Made by a program: the position numbers and the translations under genes. 64,000 nt of DNA from Lachnospiraceae bacterium (GTDB lineage: Bacteria > Bacillota > Clostridia > Lachnospirales > Lachnospiraceae), in NCBI GenBank assembly GCA_017473115.1, contig JAFUNC010000010.1, positions 62,001-126,000 on the forward strand, read 5' to 3'. The notes beneath the pieces were generated by a model, which worked only from the letters and a program-made list of their open reading frames with translations, searched no databases and was not told the DNA's origin. Positions 51,731 to 62,683 of the stretch are shown here, in pieces. Position 1 is the first letter of the stretch. The number at the start of each line of letters is the position of its first letter.

Positions 51731-52438
51731 TTACGGGGTTTCAAAAATATACTCTACAAATTTCACGGCAGTATCCGTCCGATCCGAAAGGCTGACGATG
51801 GCAAGCATCACTTCCGCATCCTCTTCGTACAGTCCGATTTCCGTAAAGAGGGGGGCGTCGCCGACATAGATGCCGATAGGATATTCCTTATCGGATGCTT
51901 CATCATAATAATAGTAGATTAAGCCGGCATCATCCAATGCTTGGAAATGGTCCGGCGGAAGCAGGATATCCAGAGTGTCCGCATAAAAACCGTTTACCAC
52001 ATAAAAGTCAATCTGTTTTTGAGAACCGATGAGAATATCTAAGTTGCCATCCTGTCCTGCTTTGACAATGTTCATATCAATGGCCATATCCAACATATCA
52101 CTGGAGTCGGGATTTACGGCGTTGGACACATCAAAAACCACCTGATACTCCTCCGTATTGATTCCCTGTTCGTTCGCAAACTCTTGTATCATGGCATCTA
52201 CGGCGCTTGTGTCTTCACTCAGGTAATAATTGGAACTTAAGGCGTAGGCACAGAACCCGAAGGGCTTCGGAGCCAGAACCGTTTGCAATAAAATAATATA
52301 AGTCACAAAAGCAATCAACACAATTGCTACAATGGTATGAATTTTATAATAATGCCAAAAGTGTTTTATTTTTTTATCAAGGGGCATTTCCTTAAAGTTT
52401 TTGCGGTTTTCCGCCCGGATTTCATCTCTGATGGACAT
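51731..52438 (-). CDS. Single-pass membrane protein with extracytoplasmic domain
   Basis: 235 aa: a basic cytoplasmic N-terminus (1-32), one membrane segment (about 33-53, TIVAIVLIAFVTYIILLQTVL), and an extracytoplasmic domain of about 180 residues. The latter contains a DMAIDMNIVKAGQDGNLDILIGSQKQID stretch reminiscent of periplasmic binding-protein folds. Function unknown. Confidence 0.75.
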   Translation of the reverse strand: MSIRDEIRAENRKNFKEMPLDKKIKHFWHYYKIHTIVAIVLIAFVTYIILLQTVLAPKPFGFCAYALSSNYYLSEDTSAVDAMIQEFANEQGINTEEYQVVFDVSNAVNPDSSDMLDMAIDMNIVKAGQDGNLDILIGSQKQIDFYVVNGFYADTLDILLPPDHFQALDDAGLIYYYYDEASDKEYPIGIYVGDAPLFTEIGLYEEDAEVMLAIVSLSDRTDTAVKFVEYIFETP

Positions 52439-52591
52439 AAAAGTGCCTCGTTTCGTTGTTTTTTGATTTCACACTAAAAATATCATAATATTTTTGTTGT
52501 ACAGCGGTCAAGTTGATTTCTATATTTTGCCTCTTGATTATGTCCTTTTTATGAAAATAAAATAAAAAAAGAAATAAGTCTGTTTTTTGCC

Positions 52592-52620
52592 TTGCAACTT
52601 TTCGCGGAATGTACTATTAT
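52592..52620 (+). promoter_or_regulatory. Promoter ahead of the 52.7 kb membrane protein and guaB
   Basis: TTGCAA (52592-52597), 17 bases, TATTAT (52615-52620), preceded by an A-rich stretch that could act as an UP element. Confidence 0.65.
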
Positions 52621-52692
52621 GTTAGAAATCGTATTTTTTCTTGTACGGTTTTCGTATAAATGGGGGACAAAGTTTAACATCAGGAGTGGAAC

Positions 52693-53196
52693 ATGAGCGT
52701 AGCTTTTAAGGAACTTTTGATTAAGCAGAGAGAGAACAAGAAGGATAAGATGTTAGGTACCGTAATGGTGGTGGCAGCAGTCCTTTCTCTAATCAGCGGA
52801 TTAATTTTGCATCCCTTATTTCTTTTGGGGGCAGTGGCTTTCGGAATTTTGTCCTATGTTGTATACTTCCGTAAAATGAAAGTGGAATATGAGTACACTT
52901 ACATGGACAAGGAGTTACGCATTGATCGTATCTACAATGAATCCAAACGTAAAAGTATAGTTGTTTTAGATTTAAATAAGATGGAAATTCTTGCCAAAGA
53001 GAATTCATATCATTTGGACAGTTATAAAAATCGCGCCGTGAAAGAGTGGGATTTTTCTACAGGGTTGGAAGATGATGAGGAACTGGCAACTTATATTATG
53101 TATTATGCAGGCTCGGACAAGTACTATTTGTCCTTGAGCGAAGATTTTATGAAAACAATACGCCAAACCATGCCACATAAGGTGAAGGCGGATTGA
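52693..53196 (+). CDS. Hypothetical membrane protein upstream of guaB
   Basis: 167 aa. Two adjacent membrane segments (about residues 20-55) are followed by a cytoplasmic, PH-like beta-rich domain (YEYTYMDKELRIDRIYNESKRKSIVVLDLNKMEIL). CAGGAG lies 8-12 bases before ATG 52693. It is 37 bases from guaB and may share its promoter. Function unknown. Confidence 0.75.
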   Translation: MSVAFKELLIKQRENKKDKMLGTVMVVAAVLSLISGLILHPLFLLGAVAFGILSYVVYFRKMKVEYEYTYMDKELRIDRIYNESKRKSIVVLDLNKMEILAKENSYHLDSYKNRAVKEWDFSTGLEDDEELATYIMYYAGSDKYYLSLSEDFMKTIRQTMPHKVKAD

Positions 53197-53209
53197 TATA
53201 CAACACTAA

Positions 53210-54688
<1,479 letters not shown>

Positions 54689-54696
54689 TAAATGCG

Positions 54697-54734
54697 AGCC
54701 GGATGAATCGGTGACTTGGCCGATTGATCCGGCT
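54697..54734 (+). terminator. Strong stem-loop after guaB
   Basis: AGCCGGATgaATCGG pairs with CCGATtgATCCGGCT around TGACTTGG. No T run follows, so termination is uncertain. Confidence 0.5.
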
Positions 54735-54784
54735 GCTTAAGTCAAGACGAATTTGTTAAAAATAAAATATTGGAGGTTTTACTG

Positions 54785-55153
54785 ATGAGAGCGCAGCATG
54801 CGACAGAATGTGAGTTGCTGGTTATGAAGTGCGTGTGGATGAATCCTGATAAGGAGTTGTCTATGCCTGCCATTAATGAACTGGTAAACAAGACCTATGA
54901 CAAAGATTGGGCTCCGCAGACAGTTTCTACATTTTTGAAGAGACTGCGTAACCGAGGATTCTTAGAGGCTGAACGCCGTGGACGTTCTTTTGTGTATCAT
55001 AGTTTAATTGATGCAGAAGAGTATAAGGCCGCGACTGTTATGGACTGCTGTGAATTCTGGTGCAACGGTGATGCAGCAAAGATGATTGAAATTGTAAAAA
55101 ACGACAGAGGTCTCTCTCAAGAAGAGGTCAAAAAAATAAAAGAACTTTTATAA
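54785..55153 (+). CDS. BlaI/MecI/CopY-family repressor
   Basis: 122 aa. A winged-helix domain (ATECELLVMKCVWMN, INELVNKTYDKDWAPQTVSTFLKRLRNRGFLEAERRGRSFVYHSLI) is followed by a dimerisation tail. These repressors are usually released by cleavage by a BlaR1-type sensor, but no such gene is adjacent. The start is ATG 54785 with TTGGAGG upstream; a TTG at 54770 overlaps that site. A terminator ends the gene. Confidence 0.88.
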   Translation: MRAQHATECELLVMKCVWMNPDKELSMPAINELVNKTYDKDWAPQTVSTFLKRLRNRGFLEAERRGRSFVYHSLIDAEEYKAATVMDCCEFWCNGDAAKMIEIVKNDRGLSQEEVKKIKELL

Positions 55154-55164
55154 GTTCCTTTATG

Positions 55165-55210
55165 AAAAAAGAGGTTCGTCCCCAGGGTAGAGGATGGACC
55201 TCTTTTTTTA
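55165..55210 (+). terminator. Terminator of the BlaI-like gene
   Basis: AAAAAGAGGTtCGTCC pairs with GATGGACCTCTTTTT around a short loop, followed by a T run. Confidence 0.88.
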
Positions 55211-55547
55211 GTATGTGAATAAACTGTCGAAATTTGTCGACGTGTGGGGACTTGATTTTTTACTTTATGCAGTTTACACATTATGTAGGTTTTGTTCCTC
55301 TGTCTTAAGAGGTTCACGTCTAATAAAATATCTAAAACCAATCGGTCCATACAGGACTTAAATCTGTTAGATTTCTATTTGTTCGGTGAGATAATCAAAA
55401 CTCCTGAAAATGCAGAATATATTGCGTAAATCATTATTGAAAGAACCCCGAAGTATAAAATGAAGAAAATATTGTCTATGCAGGCTTTTCGTAATTGTGA
55501 AGTCGTTTTTTTGATATTAGGTTATGAATGAAATGTGGGGTGGTCTT
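55211..55547. other. Intergenic region with tandem Spo0A-like boxes
   Basis: No gene seen. TGTCGAA (55225) and TGTCGAC (55235) lie 10 bases apart, as at 17463. A short hairpin (CCTCTGTCTTAAGAGG) is near 55297. Otherwise nothing recognisable. Confidence 0.3.
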
Positions 55548-56569
55548 ATGGAGAAGAATAGAGAGGTGTTTTTGATAACGGAGCAATTGTTACAGGATAA
55601 AATATACTACGTTCGAGGGCACAAAGTTATGTTGAATTTTGACTTGGCGGCAATATATGGATATACTACGAAGACGTTTAATCAACAAGTAAAAATAATG
55701 AAAATCGCTTTGATGATGATTTTAGATTTAAACTTACCAGAGAAGAAGTTGAGAACTTGAGGTCAAAAAAATTGACCTCAAATTGGGGTGGTTCAAGATA
55801 TTTACCATTTGCTTTTACCGAGCAAGGGATATATATGTTGATGACAGTTCTTCGAGGAGAACTTGCGATAAAGCAGAGCAAGGCTTTAATTCGAACATTC
55901 AAAAAAATGAAAGATTATATCATGGATAATCGTGAACTGATGGGACAAAGAGAGTATATACAACTTTCTTTGCAGACTGCTGAAAATATACGTGATATTT
56001 CAAAACTGAAATCAGATATAGGTTTTGTCGAAAAACAAATGTCCGATGTTATGGATCAACTGGGAGATGTTGTCACCAAATCAGACCTTGCTGAAATGAT
56101 GAATAGTTTTGTAGATAATGAGGACAATGGTTGGCTTATGTTTAATGCAAAGTATTGTACGGCTGATTTGGCCTATTCGGAAGTCTATGGGCAAGCAAAG
56201 AAGACCATTTTTGTAGTAGATAATTATATCGGATTGCGTACTTTGGTGTTGCTAAAGAATGCACCGAAAGGTGTGTCGATAACGATTTTTAGTGATAATG
56301 TGGGTAATAAATTACACCGCATTAAGTATAATGATTTTTGTAGTGAATATCCTTGTGTAAGTATTGACTTGAAAAAGACAGGAGGAATTTACCACGATAG
56401 ATTTATTGTACTTGATTATGGTACAAATGATGAAAGAATATTTTTATGTGGAGCATCATCAAAAGATGCCGGCGCCAGAATAACATGCATCGTAGAAGAT
56501 TTCGGAATAGAGAAATATAAGGAGTTGATTGGAAGATTACTTGGCAATCCTACTTTACAACTTACATAA
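55548..56569 (+). pseudogene. ORF6N-domain protein interrupted by a frameshift
   Basis: The N-terminal half of an ORF6N DNA-binding domain (YYVRGHKVMLNFDLAAIYGYTTKTFNQQVK) is read from ATG 55548. Its continuation (NNENRFDDDFRFKLTREEVENLRSKK) is in another frame, which then stays open to 56569. One A is missing in the run at 55691-55695: with six A instead of five the frame would be continuous. The C-terminal part ends in a phospholipase-D-like region (YHDRFIVLDYG, FLCGASSKDAG). ORF6N proteins are common in phages and mobile DNA. It could be a true frameshift, a sequencing error, or a site of slippage. Confidence 0.75.
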
Positions 56570-56717
56570 TTTGTGAACGTATGTTAAATACATTCGGTTA
56601 ATACCGGACTGTTAACTTATTTAATATGGGAGGCGCGTTATTACGTGCCTCTATTTTGATTGTAAAAAGATAAAATGCAGGTGTTTGTATAAAGGACTAT
56701 TTATGTGAAAATACTGC

Positions 56718-56787
56718 AAGGATAAAATATCCTTGACATGAATATTCGGCAGATGTAGAATGAAAATATATTCGGCAAATGCCGAAT
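56718..56787 (+). promoter_or_regulatory. BlaI-operon promoter with operator palindromes
   Basis: TTGACA (56733-56738), 17 bases, TAGAAT (56756-56761). A perfect 18-base palindrome ATTCGGCA-AA-TGCCGAAT lies at 56770-56787, and an imperfect copy at 56744-56761 (ATTCGGCA-GA-TGTAGAAT) covers the -10 box. Another palindrome, AAGGATA-AAA-TATCCTT (56718-56734), touches the -35. The paired ATTCGGCA sites are likely operators of the BlaI-like protein encoded downstream. Confidence 0.75.
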
Positions 56788-56839
56788 GATAAAACAGAAA
56801 GATATGTTTATATACTTGGAAGGATTTTAGGAGAGAAAT

Positions 56840-57217
56840 ATGAAACGTTTACCGGATTCCGAACTTGAAATTATGATGATTATTTGGGAACTGAATAAGC
56901 CCGTTACAAGATTTGAAATCGAAGAGAAGATGGAGGGTGAGAGAAAATTATCGCCTACTACGATTTTATCTTTTTTATCAAGGTTACAGGAAAAAGGCTT
57001 CCTTGCGGTTGAGAAGGAGGGCAAGAATAATATCTACGTAGCGCTGGTGGAGAAAGAAGTTTACATACAGCGGGAGAGCCGGAACATATTAAAGCGCTTG
57101 TATCAGAATTCGGTGAAGCATTTCTTGGCGGCGTTATATGACGGAGACGGATTGTCGGACGAAGAGTTAGAGGAACTGGAAGAGTTTATTCGAAATAAGA
57201 GGAATAGCGATGACTAA
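56840..57217 (+). CDS. BlaI/MecI-family repressor paired with a BlaR1-like sensor
   Basis: 125 aa. A winged helix (LPDSELEIMMIIWELNKPVTRFEIEEKM, LSPTTILSFLSRLQEKGFLAVEKEGKNNIYVALV) is followed by an acidic dimerisation tail. AGGAGAG precedes ATG 56840. It overlaps the next gene by 8 bases and is in the same operon as an M56 peptidase two genes down, the classical repressor/sensor pair. It probably binds the ATTCGGCA palindromes at its own promoter. Confidence 0.92.
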   Translation: MKRLPDSELEIMMIIWELNKPVTRFEIEEKMEGERKLSPTTILSFLSRLQEKGFLAVEKEGKNNIYVALVEKEVYIQRESRNILKRLYQNSVKHFLAALYDGDGLSDEELEELEEFIRNKRNSDD

Positions 57218-58766
57218 AAAGATATTAATTACAATCGGAGTAATATTAGCTGCAGTGGTGCTGATTGTGGTTCTGCTGGTAGTGGCGTTACTTTGGGGCT
57301 TATATTACATTACGGAATTGGAAGAAACGAAAGTAAATGAATTTTACAGTGATGACGGGAAGTATACGTTAACCATGTATGAGGTGGGAGACGCTGATTT
57401 TCCTTTTGGTTCCGTAAACGGCAAATTCGTATTAAAAGATAATACCCAGGCTGTTATCAATACCTGTAAATTCTCGGTAGCAGATGACGGCGCCGGCTTA
57501 AAGGGCAATGTTCCTGCGATTCGCTGGACAGATAATTCTGTTATGGCCATTGTCAGCGGAAGCGAGCAAAAGGACCAACTCTATATTATGTATTATGACG
57601 GCACATTGGAGGATAGGCAGAGCAGTGGCTGGTATACCACGGAAGAACTGACCGCTTTGGTGAAAGATGCTTACGGTGAGAATGCAGAGTATGTGAGGAC
57701 GGTAGAACCAAGCAATCAAATCTATACCGGAAACGGGCCTTATATTGAACCGACAGAAGGGTATCACGTGTTCCGGATAAAAGTGGATATGCCGGAAGAA
57801 GGAACCTTTAAATTCCGCGTAAGTGAGGATAAGGGCGTATTGGTGAGTAATTATGTTTCGGAATATTTTAAATATACGACTGATTGTTTTGTGGCGCAGA
57901 ATGATGTGTTGATGGAATGGGAAAAGTATGGGAGTGATTCAAAAGTACGCTATATTCCGGAATTCCATGCACAAATCGAAAATGATCGTCAGCAGATGGA
58001 ATTTAGCGGTATGATTTGTGATTATGTAGAATATTGTAAGGCTGTTGACGCGTTGGCAACGGAGAATGAGTGGTTTGAACAATTTGATTTTCTAATCAGT
58101 GGTAAACCCGGTACGCTTAAGCCGACGATTACCATTGACCGGTATGACAGAACCTTGTTTTATAATGAAGTGTATCAGAAGATTGATGACGTGTTAAGAA
58201 ACAATCATAACATAGTAGGGCAGGAAGCGAACACAGACGCGCCAAGCGAGGAAGTTTTGGCAGATTGGCTAAGCAGGGAGCCTGCGTGTACGTTTACGAT
58301 GGAAGATGGTATGGAATTGCGCTTGGTAGCCGTGGACAGGGTGACCGGAAATGATTACTATGCTTTAATTGGTACTTATGATGGAGAGAACTGTGCATTT
58401 TACAATACGGATCCCTATAACAACAGGGGCGGTTTGGCAACCGGAATGTTGTTTGTAGACGAGAATGTCGGCTTTATTACCATAAGCTGGGGTGGTGAAG
58501 AAGAGGGTGCTGTTTATCGTACGGAGGACGGCGGTAAAACCTTTGAACTTTCCCATATTCCTTCGCCGATGATTGAGGCGGGGAACGGTACCTTTTATAA
58601 TCCCTATGTTTTGCCGGAGAAGATTTATGAAAAAGAGGGCCTTCTGTATCTGGAAGTCAGTCAGGGTGCTAATAAAACATACGAGAGTGAGCAGGGATAT
58701 TGTAAGGGCTTATACAGTTCGGACGATTTAGGCCTGCATTGGGACTATGTAAGAGAAGTCTATTAA
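57210..58766 (+). CDS. Single-pass membrane protein with extracellular BNR-like tail
   Basis: 518 aa. One N-terminal membrane segment (residues 4-33) is followed by a large extracytoplasmic region. The C-terminal part has BNR/Asp-box-like repeats (VYRTEDGGKTFELS and LYSSDDLGLHWDYV), typical of beta-propeller modules. Translation overlaps the repressor gene by 8 bases. It lies between repressor and M56 sensor and could present or sense a ligand for that sensor; that is inference. Confidence 0.75.
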   Translation: MTKKILITIGVILAAVVLIVVLLVVALLWGLYYITELEETKVNEFYSDDGKYTLTMYEVGDADFPFGSVNGKFVLKDNTQAVINTCKFSVADDGAGLKGNVPAIRWTDNSVMAIVSGSEQKDQLYIMYYDGTLEDRQSSGWYTTEELTALVKDAYGENAEYVRTVEPSNQIYTGNGPYIEPTEGYHVFRIKVDMPEEGTFKFRVSEDKGVLVSNYVSEYFKYTTDCFVAQNDVLMEWEKYGSDSKVRYIPEFHAQIENDRQQMEFSGMICDYVEYCKAVDALATENEWFEQFDFLISGKPGTLKPTITIDRYDRTLFYNEVYQKIDDVLRNNHNIVGQEANTDAPSEEVLADWLSREPACTFTMEDGMELRLVAVDRVTGNDYYALIGTYDGENCAFYNTDPYNNRGGLATGMLFVDENVGFITISWGGEEEGAVYRTEDGGKTFELSHIPSPMIEAGNGTFYNPYVLPEKIYEKEGLLYLEVSQGANKTYESEQGYCKGLYSSDDLGLHWDYVREVY

Positions 58767-58784
58767 ATATTGGAGATGGCAGTT

Positions 58785-61709
58785 ATGAGAAACATTTTAT
58801 TTGATGTTCTTGAAATTAATATTGTAATGACTTTGGTTATCGTATTATTGTGCCTTTTTGCAGGAAAAATCCGTAAAAGATACGGCGCGATATGGCTGAA
58901 ACTGATGTGGATTGTGCTTATGGTGCGTCTGTTGATTCCTTACAATTTCTCGCTGCCGGCTACGGAGTTTCGCCTTTTTAATGTGCCCGGATTCGAGCAG
59001 GAGATTGCGGAGAATGAAGAGGATCAGGTATTAAATAATTATGCGCAGAATGTTTGGCCGGAGTTGAATGGCGATGCTATACAGTCAGACGGCGTTTCTC
59101 AGAAGGTGCCTGCTGATAATGCGGACCCTTATGTGCAGGGGGATAAATTCGGTAGCGAAGAGAGTCAAACGAATTCAAACGGTATTGCCGGAGATGCTGT
59201 TGTGGCGAAGCCTGAGAATGCAGAAGGTAATGCCGGTGGAGTGAATTCTGAAAATGCAGAAGGTAATACCGGCGGAATGAATTCCGAGAATCCGGGTAGT
59301 AACGCAGAAAACGTAGGATATTCTGATGTAGGAAGTATGAATAATATTGTGACAGATGTTGCGGACACTGTTGAAGATGTGCATACGCCGGGTGTATTCC
59401 GCTATACGGATATTCTTTTATACATATGGCTTATCGGGATTGGAGGCAGTGCGGTATATCACGTAGTGGTTTATTTAATGATGCGTCGTACTTACATGAA
59501 AGATTTAGAGCCTGTTCAAAATGCATCTTTGCAGGAAGAAATTGACAAACTGCAAAACAAATATCTTGGACAAAAAAGGCTTACCGTTTATGAGAGCAAG
59601 CGGGTGCAAAGTCCGCTTATTACAGGCATTTTACACCCTAAATTAATCATTCCGTCCTATGAAGGCGATTGGAATGCAAAGGAGCTGGAATTGATTACTG
59701 CCCACGAATTGTGCCACTATCGTAAAAAAGACTTGTGGCTTAAAATGCTTATGCTGGCAGTGACTTGTTTTAACTGGTTTAACCCAGCTGTTTATATGAT
59801 GAAAAAGCAGTTTTACTATGATATGGAATTGGTCTGCGATGAAAGCGTAATGCGTGGCAGAAGCAAGGAAGAGAAGGAAACTTATGCCAAAATCCTTATG
59901 TCTTATGCGGGTAAAGGGCGTAGAAACTATACTTTTATGTCAGGATTGGCAGCAGGCAGTAAATTTACCAAAAACAGGATTTATCACATCTGGGAAGATG
60001 GCAAAAAGAAAAAAGGTGTGATTGTTTTTGCAACGATTTTGGCGGGATTTATAGGTATTGGTTTGTTTGTGTCCTGTGGATATAAGCCGGGAGAGGTTAA
60101 GAGCTTGGGGGCAAATAGTACCATAAGATATGAGAATGCGGATCAGAATAAGGAACATTTCGTATATGGTAGTGAATTAGGGAGATATGTGCCGGGAGAA
60201 ACGGAAGGAAGCGATCGTGTTAGTGATGAGAGTGTGTCGTTTGCCTGGAAAGATGTAGAAGGCCTTTGTTTTCAATGTCCCGGTTTGAATGGTGATTATC
60301 CAACATGGTTATACGTGTCTTCGGACGGAAGTTTTTCGGGAAGTTATAAGGATCTAAATCTGGAAAATACCGGTGAAGAATATCCAAATGGAACAATCGA
60401 TTTGTGTAACTTTGAAGGTAAATTTGCAGAGCCAAAGAAGATTAATTCATATACATATTCTTTGGAAGTGTCAACGATGACATATGAGGAGCATATCGGA
60501 AGCCACATTAAAAAAGATGACTTGTATTATTATTATGTATGGCCGGCGGGTCTGTATGATTTGGAAGAACTTGTTCTTTATACGCCCGGTGCGCCTTTGC
60601 GTGAATTGCCTGTGGCATTTTTAGAAAGTGTAGGGTATCAGGCGTTGTCATTGGAAAAAGATGCAACATTGCCTTTTTATGCTATCTATAATGTGAAAGA
60701 AGAAAAGGGATTTTGCAGTTTTTACCTGATGGAGGAAGTTTGGGATGTAATACATGATGCAGATGGCTTTGAACTGGAATATGAAGATAAGCTTGCAAAT
60801 GATACAGTGACAGAGGCGGAGTGTTTGGAATATTCCAAAGCAATTTGGGAACAGTGGGAATTGGCGCTGGATTCTTTAATACATACCTTGAATATGCAGT
60901 TAGACGGCAAGGAAATTGTTATTTTAAAAGAGCAGAATGAAGAATGGATTACAGCAAGAGCGCAGGAAGTGGAGGCGTATATCAGCACTTCTTATACCAA
61001 CGATCCGCTGGAATCTATGTATACGAATCTGAAAATGGCAGAGATAACGCGGGAACGCGTATATGAACTTTGGAATGTGGCGGAAGGGATTTATTGCGGA
61101 TCTGTTAATCCGGAAGAGATATTTGTAGATCCAAGTGTTGTAGAGACTGATGAGAGCGGAAATGTGCTTTTATATGCGATGCAATATGAAGTGCAGCCCG
61201 GTGAGTTATGTCAGATCAAATTATATGGGAAAATGCTTAATGAATATAACTATGGAATCAGTTATGTTGAAATTACATCGGAAGACGGTGAGGACTACAG
61301 TTTTTCAACAGAGGAAGCGATGACTGAAATGTGGGGGCAGAAGACGGTGTATACCGAATGCTGGTCAAAAGACGGCGGAATAAAATTAGAGGATATTAAT
61401 TTTGATGGCTATGTGGATATTGGGCTGATAGCACAAATTCCGGCATACAATCTTCCGTACATTTATTATGTGTTTGATGCTGATAATGGAAAATATGAAT
61501 ATTATGATGATTTTATGTGTTATTTAAAAGTGGATACAGAGGCGGAAACCTGTTTGGAAGAGTATCACGTGGGAACCGCCTATTATAAAGATGTGTGGGC
61601 CAAAGATAATGAAGGCGGTCTGTATCTTATGCAACGAACCATAAGGGATTATGATTTTGCGACCGAGGAATTTACGGATACTACGGAGTATTATTCGTTG
61701 GATGGATAA
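58785..61709 (+). CDS. BlaR1-like M56 metallopeptidase sensor with large C-terminal domain
   Basis: 974 aa. The N-terminal membrane region (segments at about 7-25 and 30-47) is followed by an extracytoplasmic low-complexity loop (about 80-200) with NAEGNxGGxNSEN repeats. Further membrane segments flank the zinc site TAHELCHYRKKD (HELCH near residue 307), with the third ligand in MELVCDESVM. After the last membrane segment (about 405-425) an extracytoplasmic domain of about 550 residues follows, in place of the penicillin-binding domain of BlaR1. The start is ATG 58785, with TTGGAG upstream. It should cleave or inactivate the BlaI-like repressor on sensing an unknown signal. Confidence 0.88.
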   Translation: MRNILFDVLEINIVMTLVIVLLCLFAGKIRKRYGAIWLKLMWIVLMVRLLIPYNFSLPATEFRLFNVPGFEQEIAENEEDQVLNNYAQNVWPELNGDAIQSDGVSQKVPADNADPYVQGDKFGSEESQTNSNGIAGDAVVAKPENAEGNAGGVNSENAEGNTGGMNSENPGSNAENVGYSDVGSMNNIVTDVADTVEDVHTPGVFRYTDILLYIWLIGIGGSAVYHVVVYLMMRRTYMKDLEPVQNASLQEEIDKLQNKYLGQKRLTVYESKRVQSPLITGILHPKLIIPSYEGDWNAKELELITAHELCHYRKKDLWLKMLMLAVTCFNWFNPAVYMMKKQFYYDMELVCDESVMRGRSKEEKETYAKILMSYAGKGRRNYTFMSGLAAGSKFTKNRIYHIWEDGKKKKGVIVFATILAGFIGIGLFVSCGYKPGEVKSLGANSTIRYENADQNKEHFVYGSELGRYVPGETEGSDRVSDESVSFAWKDVEGLCFQCPGLNGDYPTWLYVSSDGSFSGSYKDLNLENTGEEYPNGTIDLCNFEGKFAEPKKINSYTYSLEVSTMTYEEHIGSHIKKDDLYYYYVWPAGLYDLEELVLYTPGAPLRELPVAFLESVGYQALSLEKDATLPFYAIYNVKEEKGFCSFYLMEEVWDVIHDADGFELEYEDKLANDTVTEAECLEYSKAIWEQWELALDSLIHTLNMQLDGKEIVILKEQNEEWITARAQEVEAYISTSYTNDPLESMYTNLKMAEITRERVYELWNVAEGIYCGSVNPEEIFVDPSVVETDESGNVLLYAMQYEVQPGELCQIKLYGKMLNEYNYGISYVEITSEDGEDYSFSTEEAMTEMWGQKTVYTECWSKDGGIKLEDINFDGYVDIGLIAQIPAYNLPYIYYVFDADNGKYEYYDDFMCYLKVDTEAETCLEEYHVGTAYYKDVWAKDNEGGLYLMQRTIRDYDFATEEFTDTTEYYSLDG

Positions 61710-61760
61710 AGGGTTTGCGGCTATATGCGAGAAGTATTTTATGATTGTGGAGTGAGTTGG

Positions 61761-62612
61761 ATGAAAAGAGGAGTATTAATTTGCATTGCGGTCTTGATGC
61801 TAGTTTTTTGTGCATGTGATACTGCAGATAATACGAATGTTGATGGTGCAAGTATTGTGCATGAAGCGGAGTCGGTAAGTTCCGAAATGCAAAAGTTGTC
61901 TTCAGAAGTTGTGGTGGAACAGATGGCGTCAGAAGTTGTATGTGAAGAAAGTTCTTGTTTGACCCAAGTAGAAGATCCTGTATATAGGGACTTAATCACC
62001 GAAATGTTGGATACCGGCAAATTTCCTGCCGGAGGAAGTGAGTGGTATGGAAATCCGTATGATAATTATTATGCGATAGCGGATGTGGATATGGATGGGC
62101 AGGATGAATTAATTATTGATTATCCTAATGGTATTTCTATGGCAGATAGTGTGTGTTATATCTATGATTATGACAGAACCACAGGGGAACCGTATATTCA
62201 GTGCTTAGGATACCCCAGTTTTATCATATATGATAATGGATATATTATTGAAATGGCATCCCATAATCATGGACGTTCTAATTTGGATGATTTTTGGCCT
62301 TACAGTGTTCTCAAATACAATGAGCAAACAGATACTTATGAGTGCATTGCCCATATGGATGCGTGGCAGGAGGAGTACAATAGCGGTAATTTGGAATTCC
62401 CGGAAGAAAAGGATGCGGACGGTGACGGAGTCGTGTACTATAACTGGACGGCAGAAGAATGGGATAATCCGTCTCTTGTAATGGATAATGCAGAGTATGA
62501 AATGTGGTATCAGGAAATAACGGAGGGGGACGTAATACAAATTACGAGGTATCCGATTATTTCGGAAGATGAGTATTATGAGTTGTATCCGCAACCGGAG
62601 GCGAATGGATAA
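61761..62612 (+). CDS. Putative lipoprotein
   Basis: 283 aa from ATG 61761, with TGGAGTGAG upstream. The signal sequence MKRGVLICIAVLMLVFCAC ends in a lipobox (VFCAC). A Ser/Glu-rich linker and a domain with EF-hand-like or dockerin-like acidic loops (ADVDMDGQDELIIDY and DADGDGVVYYN) follow. A longer open frame from 61725 would hide the signal peptide behind 12 extra residues. It belongs to the BlaI/BlaR1-type operon and probably sits on the outer membrane face. Confidence 0.75.
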   Translation: MKRGVLICIAVLMLVFCACDTADNTNVDGASIVHEAESVSSEMQKLSSEVVVEQMASEVVCEESSCLTQVEDPVYRDLITEMLDTGKFPAGGSEWYGNPYDNYYAIADVDMDGQDELIIDYPNGISMADSVCYIYDYDRTTGEPYIQCLGYPSFIIYDNGYIIEMASHNHGRSNLDDFWPYSVLKYNEQTDTYECIAHMDAWQEEYNSGNLEFPEEKDADGDGVVYYNWTAEEWDNPSLVMDNAEYEMWYQEITEGDVIQITRYPIISEDEYYELYPQPEANG

Positions 62613-62683
62613 TGTCAGGGCTGAACTTTAAGTTACTTTTTGTGTATACAAAATGGTAAATCAGAATTTTAGGAGGGGATCTT

